Positions 1 to 8,261 are shown, counted from the stretch's first letter. The stretch is 64,000 bases of DNA from Actinokineospora inagensis DSM 44258 (GCF_000482865.1 NZ_AXWW01000005.1:62001-126000); one strand, 5' to 3'. The notes: generated from the letters alone by a model not told the origin. Made by a program: numbers and translations.

Positions 1-132
1 CGGTCCCGCGTCGCGTTGGGCCGCCCGGATTGCGGCACGCCTACGGGGTCATGCGACCCAGCCTGGCCTCCCTGCACCGACTACTACCAGTGGTGCCGGT
101 CTTCGTGTGCAACACCCGCGAGGGCGCAGCGC

Positions 133-600
133 TCATCTGTTCCTCGCCCCCATTCTGCGGGTCATGCGGAAGGTGGAGTACTCGACGGTCCAGGTGTCGC
201 GGGTGTGGGTGGTGGTGGCGAGGGTGTCGATCGTGAGGCGCGCGGCGGTGGCTTGGGCGCGCAGGTGGTCGAGGTCGCCGGAGGTGCCGAAGAAGACCAG
301 CAGCCGACCGCCGGGGCGAGGTCCATGTCGTCAGCCACTACCTCGGCCGCGGTGGTGGCGAGGATCGCGTTGACGCCGCTGCCGGTGCCCATGTCCAGTA
401 CCCGATCGTCTGCCCGGACCTCGTTGAGGAAGGCTTGGCTGAGCAGGCGGGAGGTCGAGGTGGTGGGTCGCACGCCCGGTGGCCGGCCGAGGTAGTCGAC
501 GGTGGTCTGCGGGCGCGCCAGGGATTCTTGGTAGGCGTGCTCGTGCTGGCGCCGGACGCGTTCGACGTGGTCGGGGCCGAACCTGGGACCGCGCCCGGTT
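133..600 (-). pseudogene. Remnant of a class I SAM methyltransferase (HemK/PrmC-like)
   Basis: Seen: the leftward frame directly after the winged-helix gene reads like a methyltransferase N-terminus (DHVERVRRQHEHAYQ..., then TTVDYLGRPPGVRP) and motif I, DRVLDMGTGSGVNAILA. Just past VVADD it jumps to a late strand reading GGRLLVFFGTSGDLDHL, but one base out of frame (CCCCGGCGG around 320). It then runs to a normal-looking end ...RMGARNR and stops at 133. The centre, which in HemK-like enzymes carries the NPPF/NPPY substrate motif, is absent; about 70 residues are missing by comparison with the usual layout. The start codon is not clear. It follows the upstream gene without a gap, so it was probably in its operon. 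Inference: dead gene with a central deletion plus a frameshift. Confidence 0.75.
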
Positions 601-1683
601 TTAGATGACGTGGACGTCTGTGAAGCCGCGGGCGGTGGCGACGTGTTCGGCCTCGGCGGCGATCGTCTTCACGGTGGTGGCGGGGAGGGGCTCGAACGGG
701 TCGAGGGTCAGGGTCAGGGTTTTGCCGGTGGTTTTGGTGCGCCAGGTGCCCGCGATCTCGCCGTGGATGAGGAGGGCGCCGGGGTTGCCGATGACCTTCC
801 ACACCTGTTTCTGCCGGGTGACGTCGGGGACCAGCAGGGCGCGGTCGCGGGTTTGCAGCCAGGGGTCGAGTGGGGGCAGCAGCCGGACCACGTCCGGGGT
901 GGGGGCGGTGCGCAGGGTGTCGAGGTCGGACTCGGGGAACCAGCGGCCGTCGCCGAGTTCGACCAGGTTGGTGGGCCAGGCGGGTTTGACCTGGGTTTGG
1001 GTGGTGTCGAGGAACGCGGCGACGTCGGCGATGGTGGCGGGGCCGTGCAGGCGCAGGTAGTCGGTGATCACCGGGGTGGGGTCGCCGGTGGTGGGGACGG
1101 GGTGGCGGTCGGGCAGGGGCCGCAGCAGGGTGGGGCGGTGTTCGGCGTGGACGGTGACGCCCGCGAACAGGCCGATGAGTTGGAAGAGGCTGCCGTAGAC
1201 GTGGGTCGTGGCGCAGGGGCCGCAGTCGAAGGCGTATGCGGCGGGCAGGCGGGCGGTGAGTTCGCCGCTGACCTGGCCGCGTGGTTTCTCCGTGTCGACG
1301 ACCTCGCGCAGGGCGGTGGCGGCGGTGGTGTAGGCGTGCAGGCCGGGGACACCGACGCGTTTGAGGGCGGTGCCGCAGGCGCCGAGGCGGGCCCACGCGT
1401 CGGCGTCGGTGCGCGGCCACAGCGCCCCGGCGAGGGCGGTGACGTCGGCGCGGCGCAGCAGGTGCGGTGCGCCGCGGTGCGCCCAGAGGGTGACGAAACC
1501 GTCGAGGTCGGGTTCGCCGGGGAGGCGGGCGGCGAGGGCGACCTGGGGGGAGCGGCTGCCTGCGTCCTGCACGCCGAGGTCGAACACGGCCAGGTCGGTG
1601 GCGGTCGTGGTGTCGCGGTGCAGGCCGTGGCGCAGGGCGCGGTAGGCGATGGTCTGCTCGCGGGGGATGTCCAGGTGCGCCAT
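601..1683 (-). CDS. Winged-helix DNA-binding domain protein (HTH_42, YcaQ/AlkZ superfamily)
   Basis: 360 residues, the usual length for the family. It has the HTH_42 layout, with FDLGVQDAGSRSPQVALAARL near residues 30-50, a central winged-helix region and the C-terminal half (PLDPWLQTRDRALLVPD, then VWKVIGNPGALLIHGEIAGTW). Relatives include YcaQ/AlkZ-type DNA glycosylases, but the catalytic Gln-x-Gln of AlkZ is not visible at the expected place (QVALAARL instead), so glycosylase activity should not be assumed. ATG start chosen because GGAGGAA lies 5 nt upstream. A decayed methyltransferase follows it. A second, more canonical family member lies at 3723. Function unknown beyond probable DNA binding. 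Confidence 0.8.
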   Translation of the reverse strand: MAHLDIPREQTIAYRALRHGLHRDTTTATDLAVFDLGVQDAGSRSPQVALAARLPGEPDLDGFVTLWAHRGAPHLLRRADVTALAGALWPRTDADAWARLGACGTALKRVGVPGLHAYTTAATALREVVDTEKPRGQVSGELTARLPAAYAFDCGPCATTHVYGSLFQLIGLFAGVTVHAEHRPTLLRPLPDRHPVPTTGDPTPVITDYLRLHGPATIADVAAFLDTTQTQVKPAWPTNLVELGDGRWFPESDLDTLRTAPTPDVVRLLPPLDPWLQTRDRALLVPDVTRQKQVWKVIGNPGALLIHGEIAGTWRTKTTGKTLTLTLDPFEPLPATTVKTIAAEAEHVATARGFTDVHVI

Positions 1684-1710
1684 GGTGTTCCTCCGGGCTA
1701 GTCGATCGGG

Positions 1711-2628
1711 CTAGTCGATGCGCAGGACGCGGTAGCCCGCGACCGGGCCGGGTGTGGCGCCGCAACTGGCGGGCCGGGCGGGGCCGGTGGCGGGGCATTC
1801 GGCGACGGTGACCCGCCAGCCGCGGCCGTCGACGTGCCACACCCCGACCCGCCAGTTGCCGTCGTCGTCGGGTTCCGGGTCGCGTACGCGCAGCACGTCG
1901 GGGTGCACGGTGTTGGTCAGTTCACGCACCGCGAGTTCGGCGGCCTGCCCGGCGGGGACCCAGGTGGAGCGGCCGCGGCAGCGGTCGGTGACGACGGCGC
2001 CGTCGGCCAGCAGCGCGCGGGCGCGGGTGGTGTCGAGGTCGCCGTAGGTGTAGCCGGTGGGCAGCAGCAGCCCGGTGGGGGCGAAGCGGTGCCCGCCGAT
2101 GTGGGTGCACTCCCACACGGCCTCGCCGTGGGTGGCGGCCAGGTCGTCGGCGACGGGGCGGCCGCGCACGGCGCAGCACAGGTCGCGGCGGCCGTTGGTG
2201 CACACCAGCAGCAGCGGCCAGGTGACCGGCTGCCCGAACCCGCCGACCACCCCGGCGCCCGCGGCGGCGAAGTCGAGGTCGAGCAGGTGTTTGGCGTCGG
2301 CGAACACGTCGCGGCGCAGGAACGCGCGGCCGGGGGTGGTGTGCGCGAGGTAGACGTGCCGGGGCGCGGGGCGGTGCCGGTCGGGGTGGCGGCCGGGTCG
2401 GCGGATGAGCACGACGCGGACGCCGGTGCCCCGGGCGCGGGCGGCCAGTTCGGCGGCCAAGCCGGTGTCGAGGTGGCTCTGGGCGAGCGCGTCGCGGCCC
2501 CACGGTCCGGGCTGTTCGAGGCACAGCCAGGTCGTGGCGGTCGCGGCACTGCCCGCGAACGGTTCGTCGAGGGCGCGCGACACCGCGGAGCAGGCGGTGG
2601 CGGGCAGCGCTGGGGGAGTGGTCGCCAT
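1711..2628 (-). CDS. Sucrase/ferredoxin-like family protein
   Basis: About 305 residues. Cysteine-containing segments typical of the Suc_Fer-like, thioredoxin-fold ferredoxin family are visible: LVCTNGRRDLCCAVRGRP followed about 25 residues later by VWECTHIGGHRFAPT. These are expected to hold a 2Fe-2S cluster and a small-molecule or redox site. The N-terminal part contains WLCLEQPGPWGRDAL, also characteristic of the family. Cytosolic; no signal or membrane segment. The start is uncertain: ATG at 2628 (MATTPPALP) is preferred, but a GTG six codons upstream is in frame. Physiological role in actinomycetes is not established. Confidence 0.8.
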   Translation of the reverse strand: MATTPPALPATACSAVSRALDEPFAGSAATATTWLCLEQPGPWGRDALAQSHLDTGLAAELAARARGTGVRVVLIRRPGRHPDRHRPAPRHVYLAHTTPGRAFLRRDVFADAKHLLDLDFAAAGAGVVGGFGQPVTWPLLLVCTNGRRDLCCAVRGRPVADDLAATHGEAVWECTHIGGHRFAPTGLLLPTGYTYGDLDTTRARALLADGAVVTDRCRGRSTWVPAGQAAELAVRELTNTVHPDVLRVRDPEPDDDGNWRVGVWHVDGRGWRVTVAECPATGPARPASCGATPGPVAGYRVLRID

Positions 2629-2694
2629 CGCGCACAAGGCTCTCACGGAAGATACCGCCGTTCGAGTGCACCCACGGTATCCGTCGGGTGAAGA

Positions 2695-3660
2695 TCACGG
2701 GTCGGTGCGGCCAACCGCCCTGGTCAGCCTGCCCGCGACCACCGCCAGCCGGTCGACCAACTCGGGTGGGGACCGGACCTCGAACTCGCAGCCGAGCAAC
2801 GCCAACCACATCGCGAGCCCGTCGAGGGAGTTGCCGCCCGCGCGCAGGACGCAGCGCCCGTCGTCGAGCGGTTCGAGGACCCCGGAGGTGGGGGTGACCT
2901 GCTCGGCGGCCCGCTCCAGCGGCAGGTGCAGGGTCACCACGGCCTGGTGGCGGTAGGCGGCGTTGGACAGCCCGTAGGCGGTGTAGGCGGCCACGTCCCC
3001 ACCGGGCGGCTCACGTGGCGCGAACTTGGGGCCGGTGGGGGTACGCGGGGTGAGCCGGTCGACGCGGAAGGTACGCCAGTCGTCGCGGTCGACGTCGAAG
3101 GCGACCAGGTACCAGCGGCGACCGGTGTGCACCAGGCGCAGCGGCTCGACCTGCCGCAACGACTCCTCCCCGGCTCGGGCCCGGTAGTCGAACCGCAGCC
3201 GCTCACGGTCGCGGCAGGCCGCCGCGATCACCGCGAGGGTGTCGGCGTCGACGGTGGGGCCGCGCCCGGTCAGCGGCAGCACCGCCGACTGCAGCGCATT
3301 GACCCGGTTGCGCAGCCGCGCCGGCAGCACCTGTTCGAGCTTGGCCAGCGCCCGCACCGACGTCTCCTCGATCCCGGCCACCGAACCGCTCGCCGCCGAA
3401 CGCAGCCCGACCGCGACCGCGACGGCCTCCTCGTCGTCGAGCAGCAACGGCGGCAACGCGGCCCCCGCGCCGAGCCGGTAGCCACCCGCGGTGCCGGTCG
3501 TGGCGTGCACCGGGTAGCCCAGCGAGCGGAGCTTGTCCACGTCGCGGCGCACGGTGCGGTCGGTGACCCCGAGCCGGTCGGCCAGGTCGGCGCCGGACCA
3601 GTCGCGGCGGGTCTGCAACAACGAGAGCAGCCGCAGCAGGCGGGCGGAGGTTTCCAACAT
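2695..3660 (-). CDS. WYL-domain (YafY-type) transcriptional regulator
   Basis: 321 residues. The N-terminal helix-turn-helix reads LLSLLQTRRDWSGADLADRL then VTDRTVRRDVDKLRSLGYPV. The WYL domain starts near residue 130 (RERLRFDYRARAGEESLRQVEP, then RWYLVAFDVDRDDWRTFRVDR), followed by the WCX-type C-terminus. In this family the WYL domain senses a nucleic-acid or nucleotide ligand, often linked to DNA damage. ATG at 3660 chosen; upstream in-frame codons would run through the shared operator. Divergent from the AlkZ-like gene at 3723 with a perfect 11-bp inverted repeat between them, so it probably controls both itself and that gene. Confidence 0.92.
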   Translation of the reverse strand: MLETSARLLRLLSLLQTRRDWSGADLADRLGVTDRTVRRDVDKLRSLGYPVHATTGTAGGYRLGAGAALPPLLLDDEEAVAVAVGLRSAASGSVAGIEETSVRALAKLEQVLPARLRNRVNALQSAVLPLTGRGPTVDADTLAVIAAACRDRERLRFDYRARAGEESLRQVEPLRLVHTGRRWYLVAFDVDRDDWRTFRVDRLTPRTPTGPKFAPREPPGGDVAAYTAYGLSNAAYRHQAVVTLHLPLERAAEQVTPTSGVLEPLDDGRCVLRAGGNSLDGLAMWLALLGCEFEVRSPPELVDRLAVVAGRLTRAVGRTDP

Positions 3661-3676
3661 GCCCGCAGTGTCCCAG

Positions 3677-3705
3677 CCGTTGCGGACGACACCTGTCCGC
3701 AACGG
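3677..3705. promoter_or_regulatory. Perfect 11-bp inverted repeat, likely WYL-regulator operator
   Basis: Left arm CCGTTGCGGAC at 3677-3687, right arm GTCCGCAACGG at 3695-3705, 7-nt spacer. It occupies the 62-bp gap between the divergent WYL regulator (start 3660) and AlkZ-like gene (start 3723), the place expected for a shared operator. Binding is inferred, not shown. Confidence 0.7.
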
Positions 3706-3722
3706 CTCGTAGAGTTCCCGCC

Positions 3723-4829
3723 GTGCCCACGCCCGTGCTGACCCGCCGCGCGCTCAACCGCGCCCTGCTCGCCCGCCAGTTCCTGCTGGAGCGGGTGCCG
3801 CTGTCCCCGTTGGCGGCGATCACGCACCTGGTGGGGCTGCAGGCCCAGGCGCCGCACCCGCCCTACATCGGGCTGTGGTCCCGGCTGGTCGACTTCGACT
3901 TCGCCGAACTGTCGACGTTGCTGACCGAGCGTCGGGTGGTCCGGATGGCGAACCTGCGCTCCACGATCCACCTGGTCACCGCCGCCGACGCCGCCGGGCT
4001 GCGCGCCGCCGTGCAACCGGCCGCCGACCGCGGGTTCCGCGGCCTGGTCGGCCGCGCCTTCGACGACCTGGACCAGGCCGCGGTGGCCGAACACGCCGCC
4101 GCGCTGCTGGCCGCCGAACCGATGACCGCGACCGACCTGGGCCGCAGGCTGGGCGAGCGCTGGCCCGACCGCGACCCGGACTGGCTGGCGAACCTGGCCC
4201 GCACCCGACTCCCACTCGTGCAGGTCCCGCCGCGCGGGCTGTGGGGGTCCTCCGGCCGCGCCCGGCACACCCCCCTGTCGACCTGGCTCGGCGAACCGGC
4301 GGGGGAGACCATGCCGGTCGACGAGCTGGTCCGCCGCTACCTGGCCGCGTTCGGCCCGGCCACCCCCGCGGACGCGCAGACCTGGTCGGGGCTGACCGGG
4401 CTGCGGGAGGTCTTCGAGCGCCAGACCGACCTGCTCGTCTTCCACGACGAGGACGGCCGCGTCCTCTACGACCTGCCCGAGGCACCCCGACCCGACCCGG
4501 ACACCCCCGCGCCCGCCCGGCTGGTCGCCGCCTTCGACAACCTCGTCCTCTCCCACGCCGACCGGTCCCGGGTCATCGCCGACGAGCACCGCACCCCGGT
4601 GATCATGGGCTCGGGCAACGGCAACGTACTGCCCACCGTGCTGGTCGACGGGGTCGTGGTCGGCACCTGGTCCACCCAGCGCACCCGGGGGATCGCGCGA
4701 CTGGAGGTGCGGCCCTACGTGCCGGTCGCCGCCAGCGACCGCCGCGCCGTGGAGGCCGAGGCGCGGCGGCTGCTGGCGGCGACGGAACCGGGAGCCGACA
4801 CGGTGGACGTCCGGTTCCCGGCAACCTGA
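3723..4829 (+). CDS. AlkZ-like winged-helix DNA glycosylase family protein
   Basis: 368 residues, GTG start. Full HTH_42 layout: N-terminal HLVGLQAQAPHPPYIGLWSR, then RRVVRMANLRSTIHLVTA, a central TDLGRRLGERWP winged-helix part, and a C-terminal beta domain ending near VVVGTWSTQRTRGIARLEV. The Q40-A-Q42 pair matches the catalytic Gln-x-Gln of AlkZ, the glycosylase that unhooks azinomycin-type interstrand crosslinks (family knowledge). Many such genes sit in or near antibiotic clusters as self-protection or repair factors; here it is paired with a divergent WYL regulator and a palindromic operator, suggesting damage-induced expression. The substrate cannot be told from sequence. Confidence 0.85.
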   Translation: MPTPVLTRRALNRALLARQFLLERVPLSPLAAITHLVGLQAQAPHPPYIGLWSRLVDFDFAELSTLLTERRVVRMANLRSTIHLVTAADAAGLRAAVQPAADRGFRGLVGRAFDDLDQAAVAEHAAALLAAEPMTATDLGRRLGERWPDRDPDWLANLARTRLPLVQVPPRGLWGSSGRARHTPLSTWLGEPAGETMPVDELVRRYLAAFGPATPADAQTWSGLTGLREVFERQTDLLVFHDEDGRVLYDLPEAPRPDPDTPAPARLVAAFDNLVLSHADRSRVIADEHRTPVIMGSGNGNVLPTVLVDGVVVGTWSTQRTRGIARLEVRPYVPVAASDRRAVEAEARRLLAATEPGADTVDVRFPAT

Positions 4830-4842
4830 CCAGCCCCGTGAG

Positions 4843-5517
4843 TCAGCCCGTGACCAGGATGAGGGTGAACCCGTCGTAGCCCTTCTCGCCGACGGTCTGC
4901 ACGGCGGTGGCCTCGACCCGCGGCTCGGCCTTGATCAGCTCGTGCATGGCGCGGATTCCGACCACGAACGGGCTGTCGTCGGCCGGGTCGGCGATCTTGC
5001 CCGCGCGGACCACGTTGTCCACGACGATCACCGAGCCGGGTCGGGTCAGCTTCAACGCCCAGGTGAAGTAGTGCGGGTTGTTGTTCTTGTCGGCGTCGAT
5101 GAACACCAGGTCGAACGGCTCGTCGGCGGGCAGCGTCGGCAGCGTGTCGAGCGCGGCGCCGACGCGCACCTCGACCCGGTCGGCGAGCCCGGCGTCGGCG
5201 ATGTTGGCGCGGGCGACCTCGGCGTGCGCGGGGTCGAACTCCAGGGTGGTCAGCCGCCCGTCGTGGGGGAGGGCGCGGCCGAGCCAGATGGTGCTGTAGC
5301 CGCCGAGGGTGCCGATCTCCAGGATCCGGCGGGCGCCGCGGATGCGGGCGATCAGGTTGAGCATCCGGCCCTGGGGCGGGGAGACGGCGATGGCGGGCAG
5401 GCCCGCGTCGTGGCTGCGGCGCAGCGCGGCGTCGAGCACCGGGTCGGCGGGCAGCAGGGCGTCGGTGAGGTGGGCGTCGACCGCGGCCCACAGTGATTGG
5501 TCGGTCACGGACGCCAC
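4843..5517 (-). CDS. SAM-dependent O-methyltransferase (CCoAMT/Methyltransf_3 type)
   Basis: 224 residues, typical length. SAM motif I is ILEIGTLGGYSTIWLG (near residue 66). Metal-linked acidic motif DLVFIDADKNNNPHYFTWAL and the following VIVVDNVVRAGKI match the catechol/caffeoyl-CoA O-methyltransferase family, which is Mg-dependent and methylates small hydroxylated substrates. GTG start at 5517. It converges with the AlkZ-like gene, with 13 bp between stops. Substrate unknown; in actinomycetes these often act on secondary metabolites or detoxify catechols. Confidence 0.88.
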   Translation of the reverse strand: MASVTDQSLWAAVDAHLTDALLPADPVLDAALRRSHDAGLPAIAVSPPQGRMLNLIARIRGARRILEIGTLGGYSTIWLGRALPHDGRLTTLEFDPAHAEVARANIADAGLADRVEVRVGAALDTLPTLPADEPFDLVFIDADKNNNPHYFTWALKLTRPGSVIVVDNVVRAGKIADPADDSPFVVGIRAMHELIKAEPRVEATAVQTVGEKGYDGFTLILVTG

Positions 5518-5601
5518 CCTATGCCGTTGCGGTCATATTCAACGCCCGAGATACGCGTGGTCGTGGCGGGGGGAGACCCTCGACCTGCACCGGAGGTTCA
5601 C

Positions 5602-5620
5602 CCTCAACCTCTACTTGAGG
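5602..5620. promoter_or_regulatory. CCTCAA/TTGAGG palindrome upstream of the DinB gene
   Basis: Arms CCTCAA (5602-5607) and TTGAGG (5615-5620) with a 7-nt spacer, embedded between two copies of GAGGTTCACCC (from about 5593 and 5617). It resembles MerR/SoxR-type operators in arm sequence (CCTCAA...TTGAGG), but the spacing is one base longer than the SoxR box. It is about 60 nt before the DinB start. Regulator unknown. Confidence 0.4.
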
Positions 5621-5680
5621 TTCACCCGGTGGACCGTCGTTGACCCGCGACTGTCGGTGGGTTGCCATAGACTCCCGGTC

Positions 5681-6190
5681 ATGTCGATCACCGGCGTGCA
5701 GCGGTCCTGGCCCGCCACCAACGCCACCGACGAACTGCGCCTGCACTGGGAGTTCCTCGACTTCCTGCGCGCCACCGCCCTGATCAAAGCCACCGGCCTC
5801 ACCCCCGACCAGGCCATCGAGACACCCCTGCCGACCTCACCGCTGATGAGCGTCCTCGGCGTCGTCAAGCACCTCACCGCCGTCGAGCGCTACTGGCTCA
5901 CCCGCACCGCGGGCGGCTCCACCGCGCCACTGCTGTGGGACCCCGACGACGCCACCGCCGAATGGCACATCGGCCCCCACGACACCCCCACCGCCGTCCT
6001 CGCCGCCTACCGCGACGAATGGACCACCGCCCGCGACGCCTGCGCCGGACTCACCCCCGACGACCCCACCCGCGGCGACCCCGACCGCACCGTCCGCTGG
6101 GTCCTGGCCCACCTCATCCAGGAAACCGCCCGCCACGTCGGCCACCTCGACATCCTCCGCGAACACCTCGACGGCGAAACCGGCGAATAA
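5681..6190 (+). CDS. DinB family protein (DUF664-type)
   Basis: 169 residues from ATG at 5681 (MSITGVQRSWPATNATD). The four-helix DinB fold is indicated by LRLHWEFLDFLRATALIKATG, the metal-site helix VLGVVKHLTAVERYWLTR (His near residue 66) and the C-terminal HLIQETARHVGHLDILREHL with two further histidines. Family members bind a divalent metal through three histidines; related proteins are mycothiol- or bacillithiol-dependent transferases or stress proteins. The exact reaction is unknown. Several in-frame upstream starts run through the antisense of the O-methyltransferase and were rejected. Confidence 0.85.
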   Translation: MSITGVQRSWPATNATDELRLHWEFLDFLRATALIKATGLTPDQAIETPLPTSPLMSVLGVVKHLTAVERYWLTRTAGGSTAPLLWDPDDATAEWHIGPHDTPTAVLAAYRDEWTTARDACAGLTPDDPTRGDPDRTVRWVLAHLIQETARHVGHLDILREHLDGETGE

Positions 6191-6343
6191 CCACCCCGGG
6201 GAGGCAGGCCGGCTCGGGGTCGTTACCGCCACCAGACGGCCACGAACACGAACTCACCCCCGCCTCGGCGAACGTGCAAGCCCCCCAGGCCGCGAAACAC
6301 GCCCACCAAACCCGCCTAGGCCTCCGCCAAACGCCGACACGAA

Positions 6344-6359
6344 CAGGTGGAAACACCTG
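6344..6359. terminator. Small hairpin between convergent genes
   Basis: CAGGTG and CACCTG separated by GAAA, extended by two further pairs across a mismatch. It lies in the 217-bp gap between the convergent DinB and small hypothetical genes. No T-run on either side, so terminator function is only suggested by position; nothing else is seen in this gap. Confidence 0.3.
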
Positions 6360-6407
6360 CTCCTAGGGCCGAGGCGATTGCCCGACCTCAGACCGCCCGC
6401 GGCTCCC

Positions 6408-6674
6408 TCAGGACGCGATGCGCCCCAACGCCCGCACTCCCGCCTCGGTCACCCGCACCACCGTGTCCCGCGTCCCGACAGCCGCGCGGAACACCACCAG
6501 GCCGCGGCACTCCAGCATCGTCAACGCCTCCGCCACCCACTGCGGCACGTGACCCGCCGGGGCGCCATCCGACCCCGCCCACAGGAAACCCGCGGGCACA
6601 CCCCACAGCCCGGAGTGGAACAACACCGCCCCCTCGGCGGCGTGGCGCAAAGCTCGTGTCTCGTTCTCGGTCAT
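6408..6674 (-). CDS. Small hypothetical protein, possibly winged-helix
   Basis: 88 residues starting at [24 protein letters not shown] lies just upstream of two adjacent ATG codons (6677 and 6674). The pattern WVAEALTMLECRGLVVF followed by TVVRVTEAGVRALGRI resembles the recognition helix and wing of small winged-helix proteins, but no named family is recognised. It stands alone, upstream in the same direction of the adenosine-deaminase-like gene, 63 nt from that gene's stop. Confidence 0.55.
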   Translation of the reverse strand: MTENETRALRHAAEGAVLFHSGLWGVPAGFLWAGSDGAPAGHVPQWVAEALTMLECRGLVVFRAAVGTRDTVVRVTEAGVRALGRIAS

Positions 6675-6766
6675 CATGACCTCCCCAGGTCCCGTCCGTG
6701 GCACCGATCACAGGACTTATCGGCAGGCTGCCCGCCCACTCAAGGAACCGACACCCGGAACAGCCC

Positions 6767-7738
6767 CTAGCGGCGCCACGCCTCAATCCCCGCCAGCAGC
6801 TCGCGCCGCAGCGGCTCCGGTGCGAACGACGCGGCCACCCCGGCCCGCGCGACACCGGCCACGGCGTCGTCGTCCCACCCGAACACCGACCGCAGCACCC
6901 CGTACTCGGCGGCCAGCGACCGCCCCGTCACGTCCGGCACGTCGGTGTTCACCGTCACCACCACCCCGGCGGCGACCAGATCCGGCAACGGGTGCTCCGC
7001 CACCGACCCCACCAACCCCAACACCGCGTTCGACGACACACACACCTCGACCGGGATCGCCCGATCGGTCAGCATCGCCACCACCTCACGGTCCTCCACC
7101 GCGCGGAACCCGTGCCCGACCCGCTCCGCGCCACCCACCTCGACCGCCTCCCGCACACTCGCCGCCCCCGCGGTCTCCCCGGCGTGGTGCACCAACCGCA
7201 GACCCGCCGACCGCGCCGCCCGCAACACCGGCGCGAACGGCGCCAACGGATACGCCTCGTCCCCGGCCAACCCGACCCCCACCACCTCCTCGTAGCGGCA
7301 CGCCAACTCGACCGTCCGCTCCAACCGGCCCACCGGCCTGCGCCGGGAGTGATCCAGGATCAACCGCACCACGATCCCGTGCTCGCGCTGCCCCACCCGC
7401 AACCCGTCCACCACCGCGGCCAACGGCATCCCCGGATCACCCACCCGATCACCGTGCGACGCCGCCGTGAACGTCACCTCCGCGTACCGGGTGCCCTGCG
7501 CCGCCTCGTCCGCGCAGAACTCCACCGCCACCCGCCGGAAATCCTCCGCCGACCGCACACACCCCCGCACCACCGAGTTCCGGTCCGCGAAATCCCGAAA
7601 ACCCCGAAACCGCGACGGCACCGGCGCCACCACCACCCCGTACCGCGCCGCGAACTCAGCCAACGTCCCCGGCCGCACCGTGCTCTCCAGGTGGACGTGC
7701 AAATGCGCCTTCGGCAACGCCAACAGATCCCGCACCAC
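6767..7738 (-). CDS. Adenosine deaminase family protein with altered purine pocket
   Basis: About 323 residues from GTG 7738 (VVRDLLALPKAHLHVH); further upstream GTGs are possible. Metal-site pieces of the family are present: HLHVH near the N-terminus, HHAGE (catalytic Glu) and RVGHG, then VEVCVSSNAVLG and VTVNTD. Two usually invariant spots differ: HLEG is HLES, and the D-D-P motif is D-V-P, so the zinc-ligand Asp is kept while the Asp that contacts the purine N7 in adenosine deaminase is Val. This suggests a hydrolase of the amidohydrolase superfamily acting on a different substrate. Isolated gene, divergent from a STAS gene. Confidence 0.82.
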   Translation of the reverse strand: MVRDLLALPKAHLHVHLESTVRPGTLAEFAARYGVVVAPVPSRFRGFRDFADRNSVVRGCVRSAEDFRRVAVEFCADEAAQGTRYAEVTFTAASHGDRVGDPGMPLAAVVDGLRVGQREHGIVVRLILDHSRRRPVGRLERTVELACRYEEVVGVGLAGDEAYPLAPFAPVLRAARSAGLRLVHHAGETAGAASVREAVEVGGAERVGHGFRAVEDREVVAMLTDRAIPVEVCVSSNAVLGLVGSVAEHPLPDLVAAGVVVTVNTDVPDVTGRSLAAEYGVLRSVFGWDDDAVAGVARAGVAASFAPEPLRRELLAGIEAWRR

Positions 7739-7859
7739 CGCAGGGTAAAAGCCACCCCCACCCCACCGCCGCCGGATTTCCCACACAACCGGCAACCTTC
7801 CGCCGCCCCCGGCGATCACAACCAATGGACACCGACCAGCGAGAGGCGTGGAGAACCCC

Positions 7860-8261
7860 GTGGCACTCACCTTCGCCCGACCCACCGACCGCGGCCTGCA
7901 CATCACCGTCCACCGCACCCGGCACACCACCACGGTCGCCGCCACCGGCCGCATCGACCTCGCCACCGAGACCCCCTGGCACGACCACCTCATGCGCGCC
8001 TGCACCGCCCCCGACGACACCACCCGGGTGAGCGTCGACCTCACCGACGTCACCTTCCTCAGTTGGGCCAGCACCGCCGTCCTCCTCCGCGCCCACCGCG
8101 CCTGCCAACGCCGCGGCCGCACACTGCGCGTCCTCGCCCGCGGCCCCGTCCTCACCGCCCTGCACCTCGCCGGACTCGACCAGGACATCACCATCTCCCC
8201 CGCCATGCGCCCGGCCCGCACCACCCGACCACACGGCTCCACCGGCTGGCTCATCGCCTGA
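7860..8261 (+). CDS. STAS-domain protein (anti-sigma-factor antagonist-like)
   Basis: 133 residues from GTG 7860, chosen because GGAGA lies six bases upstream; an in-frame GTG at 7848 is the alternative. The STAS fold is recognisable from TTTVAATGRIDLAT, VSVDLTDVTFLSWASTAVLL and RGRTLRVLARGPVLTALHLAGLD. In SpoIIAA-type antagonists the segment after the beta strand reads like FLDSSGL or FLSSAGL, and its serine is phosphorylated by the partner anti-sigma kinase. Here the serine position is tryptophan (FLSWAST), so phospho-switching is probably lost. No kinase or sigma gene is adjacent. Confidence 0.8.
   Translation: MALTFARPTDRGLHITVHRTRHTTTVAATGRIDLATETPWHDHLMRACTAPDDTTRVSVDLTDVTFLSWASTAVLLRAHRACQRRGRTLRVLARGPVLTALHLAGLDQDITISPAMRPARTTRPHGSTGWLIA

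Noticed and set aside
338-1840. 500-residue leftward frame overlapping the winged-helix gene and the methyltransferase remnant
   Set aside because: Arg/Pro/His-rich; the real protein-like frames here are the 360-residue winged-helix protein and the broken methyltransferase.
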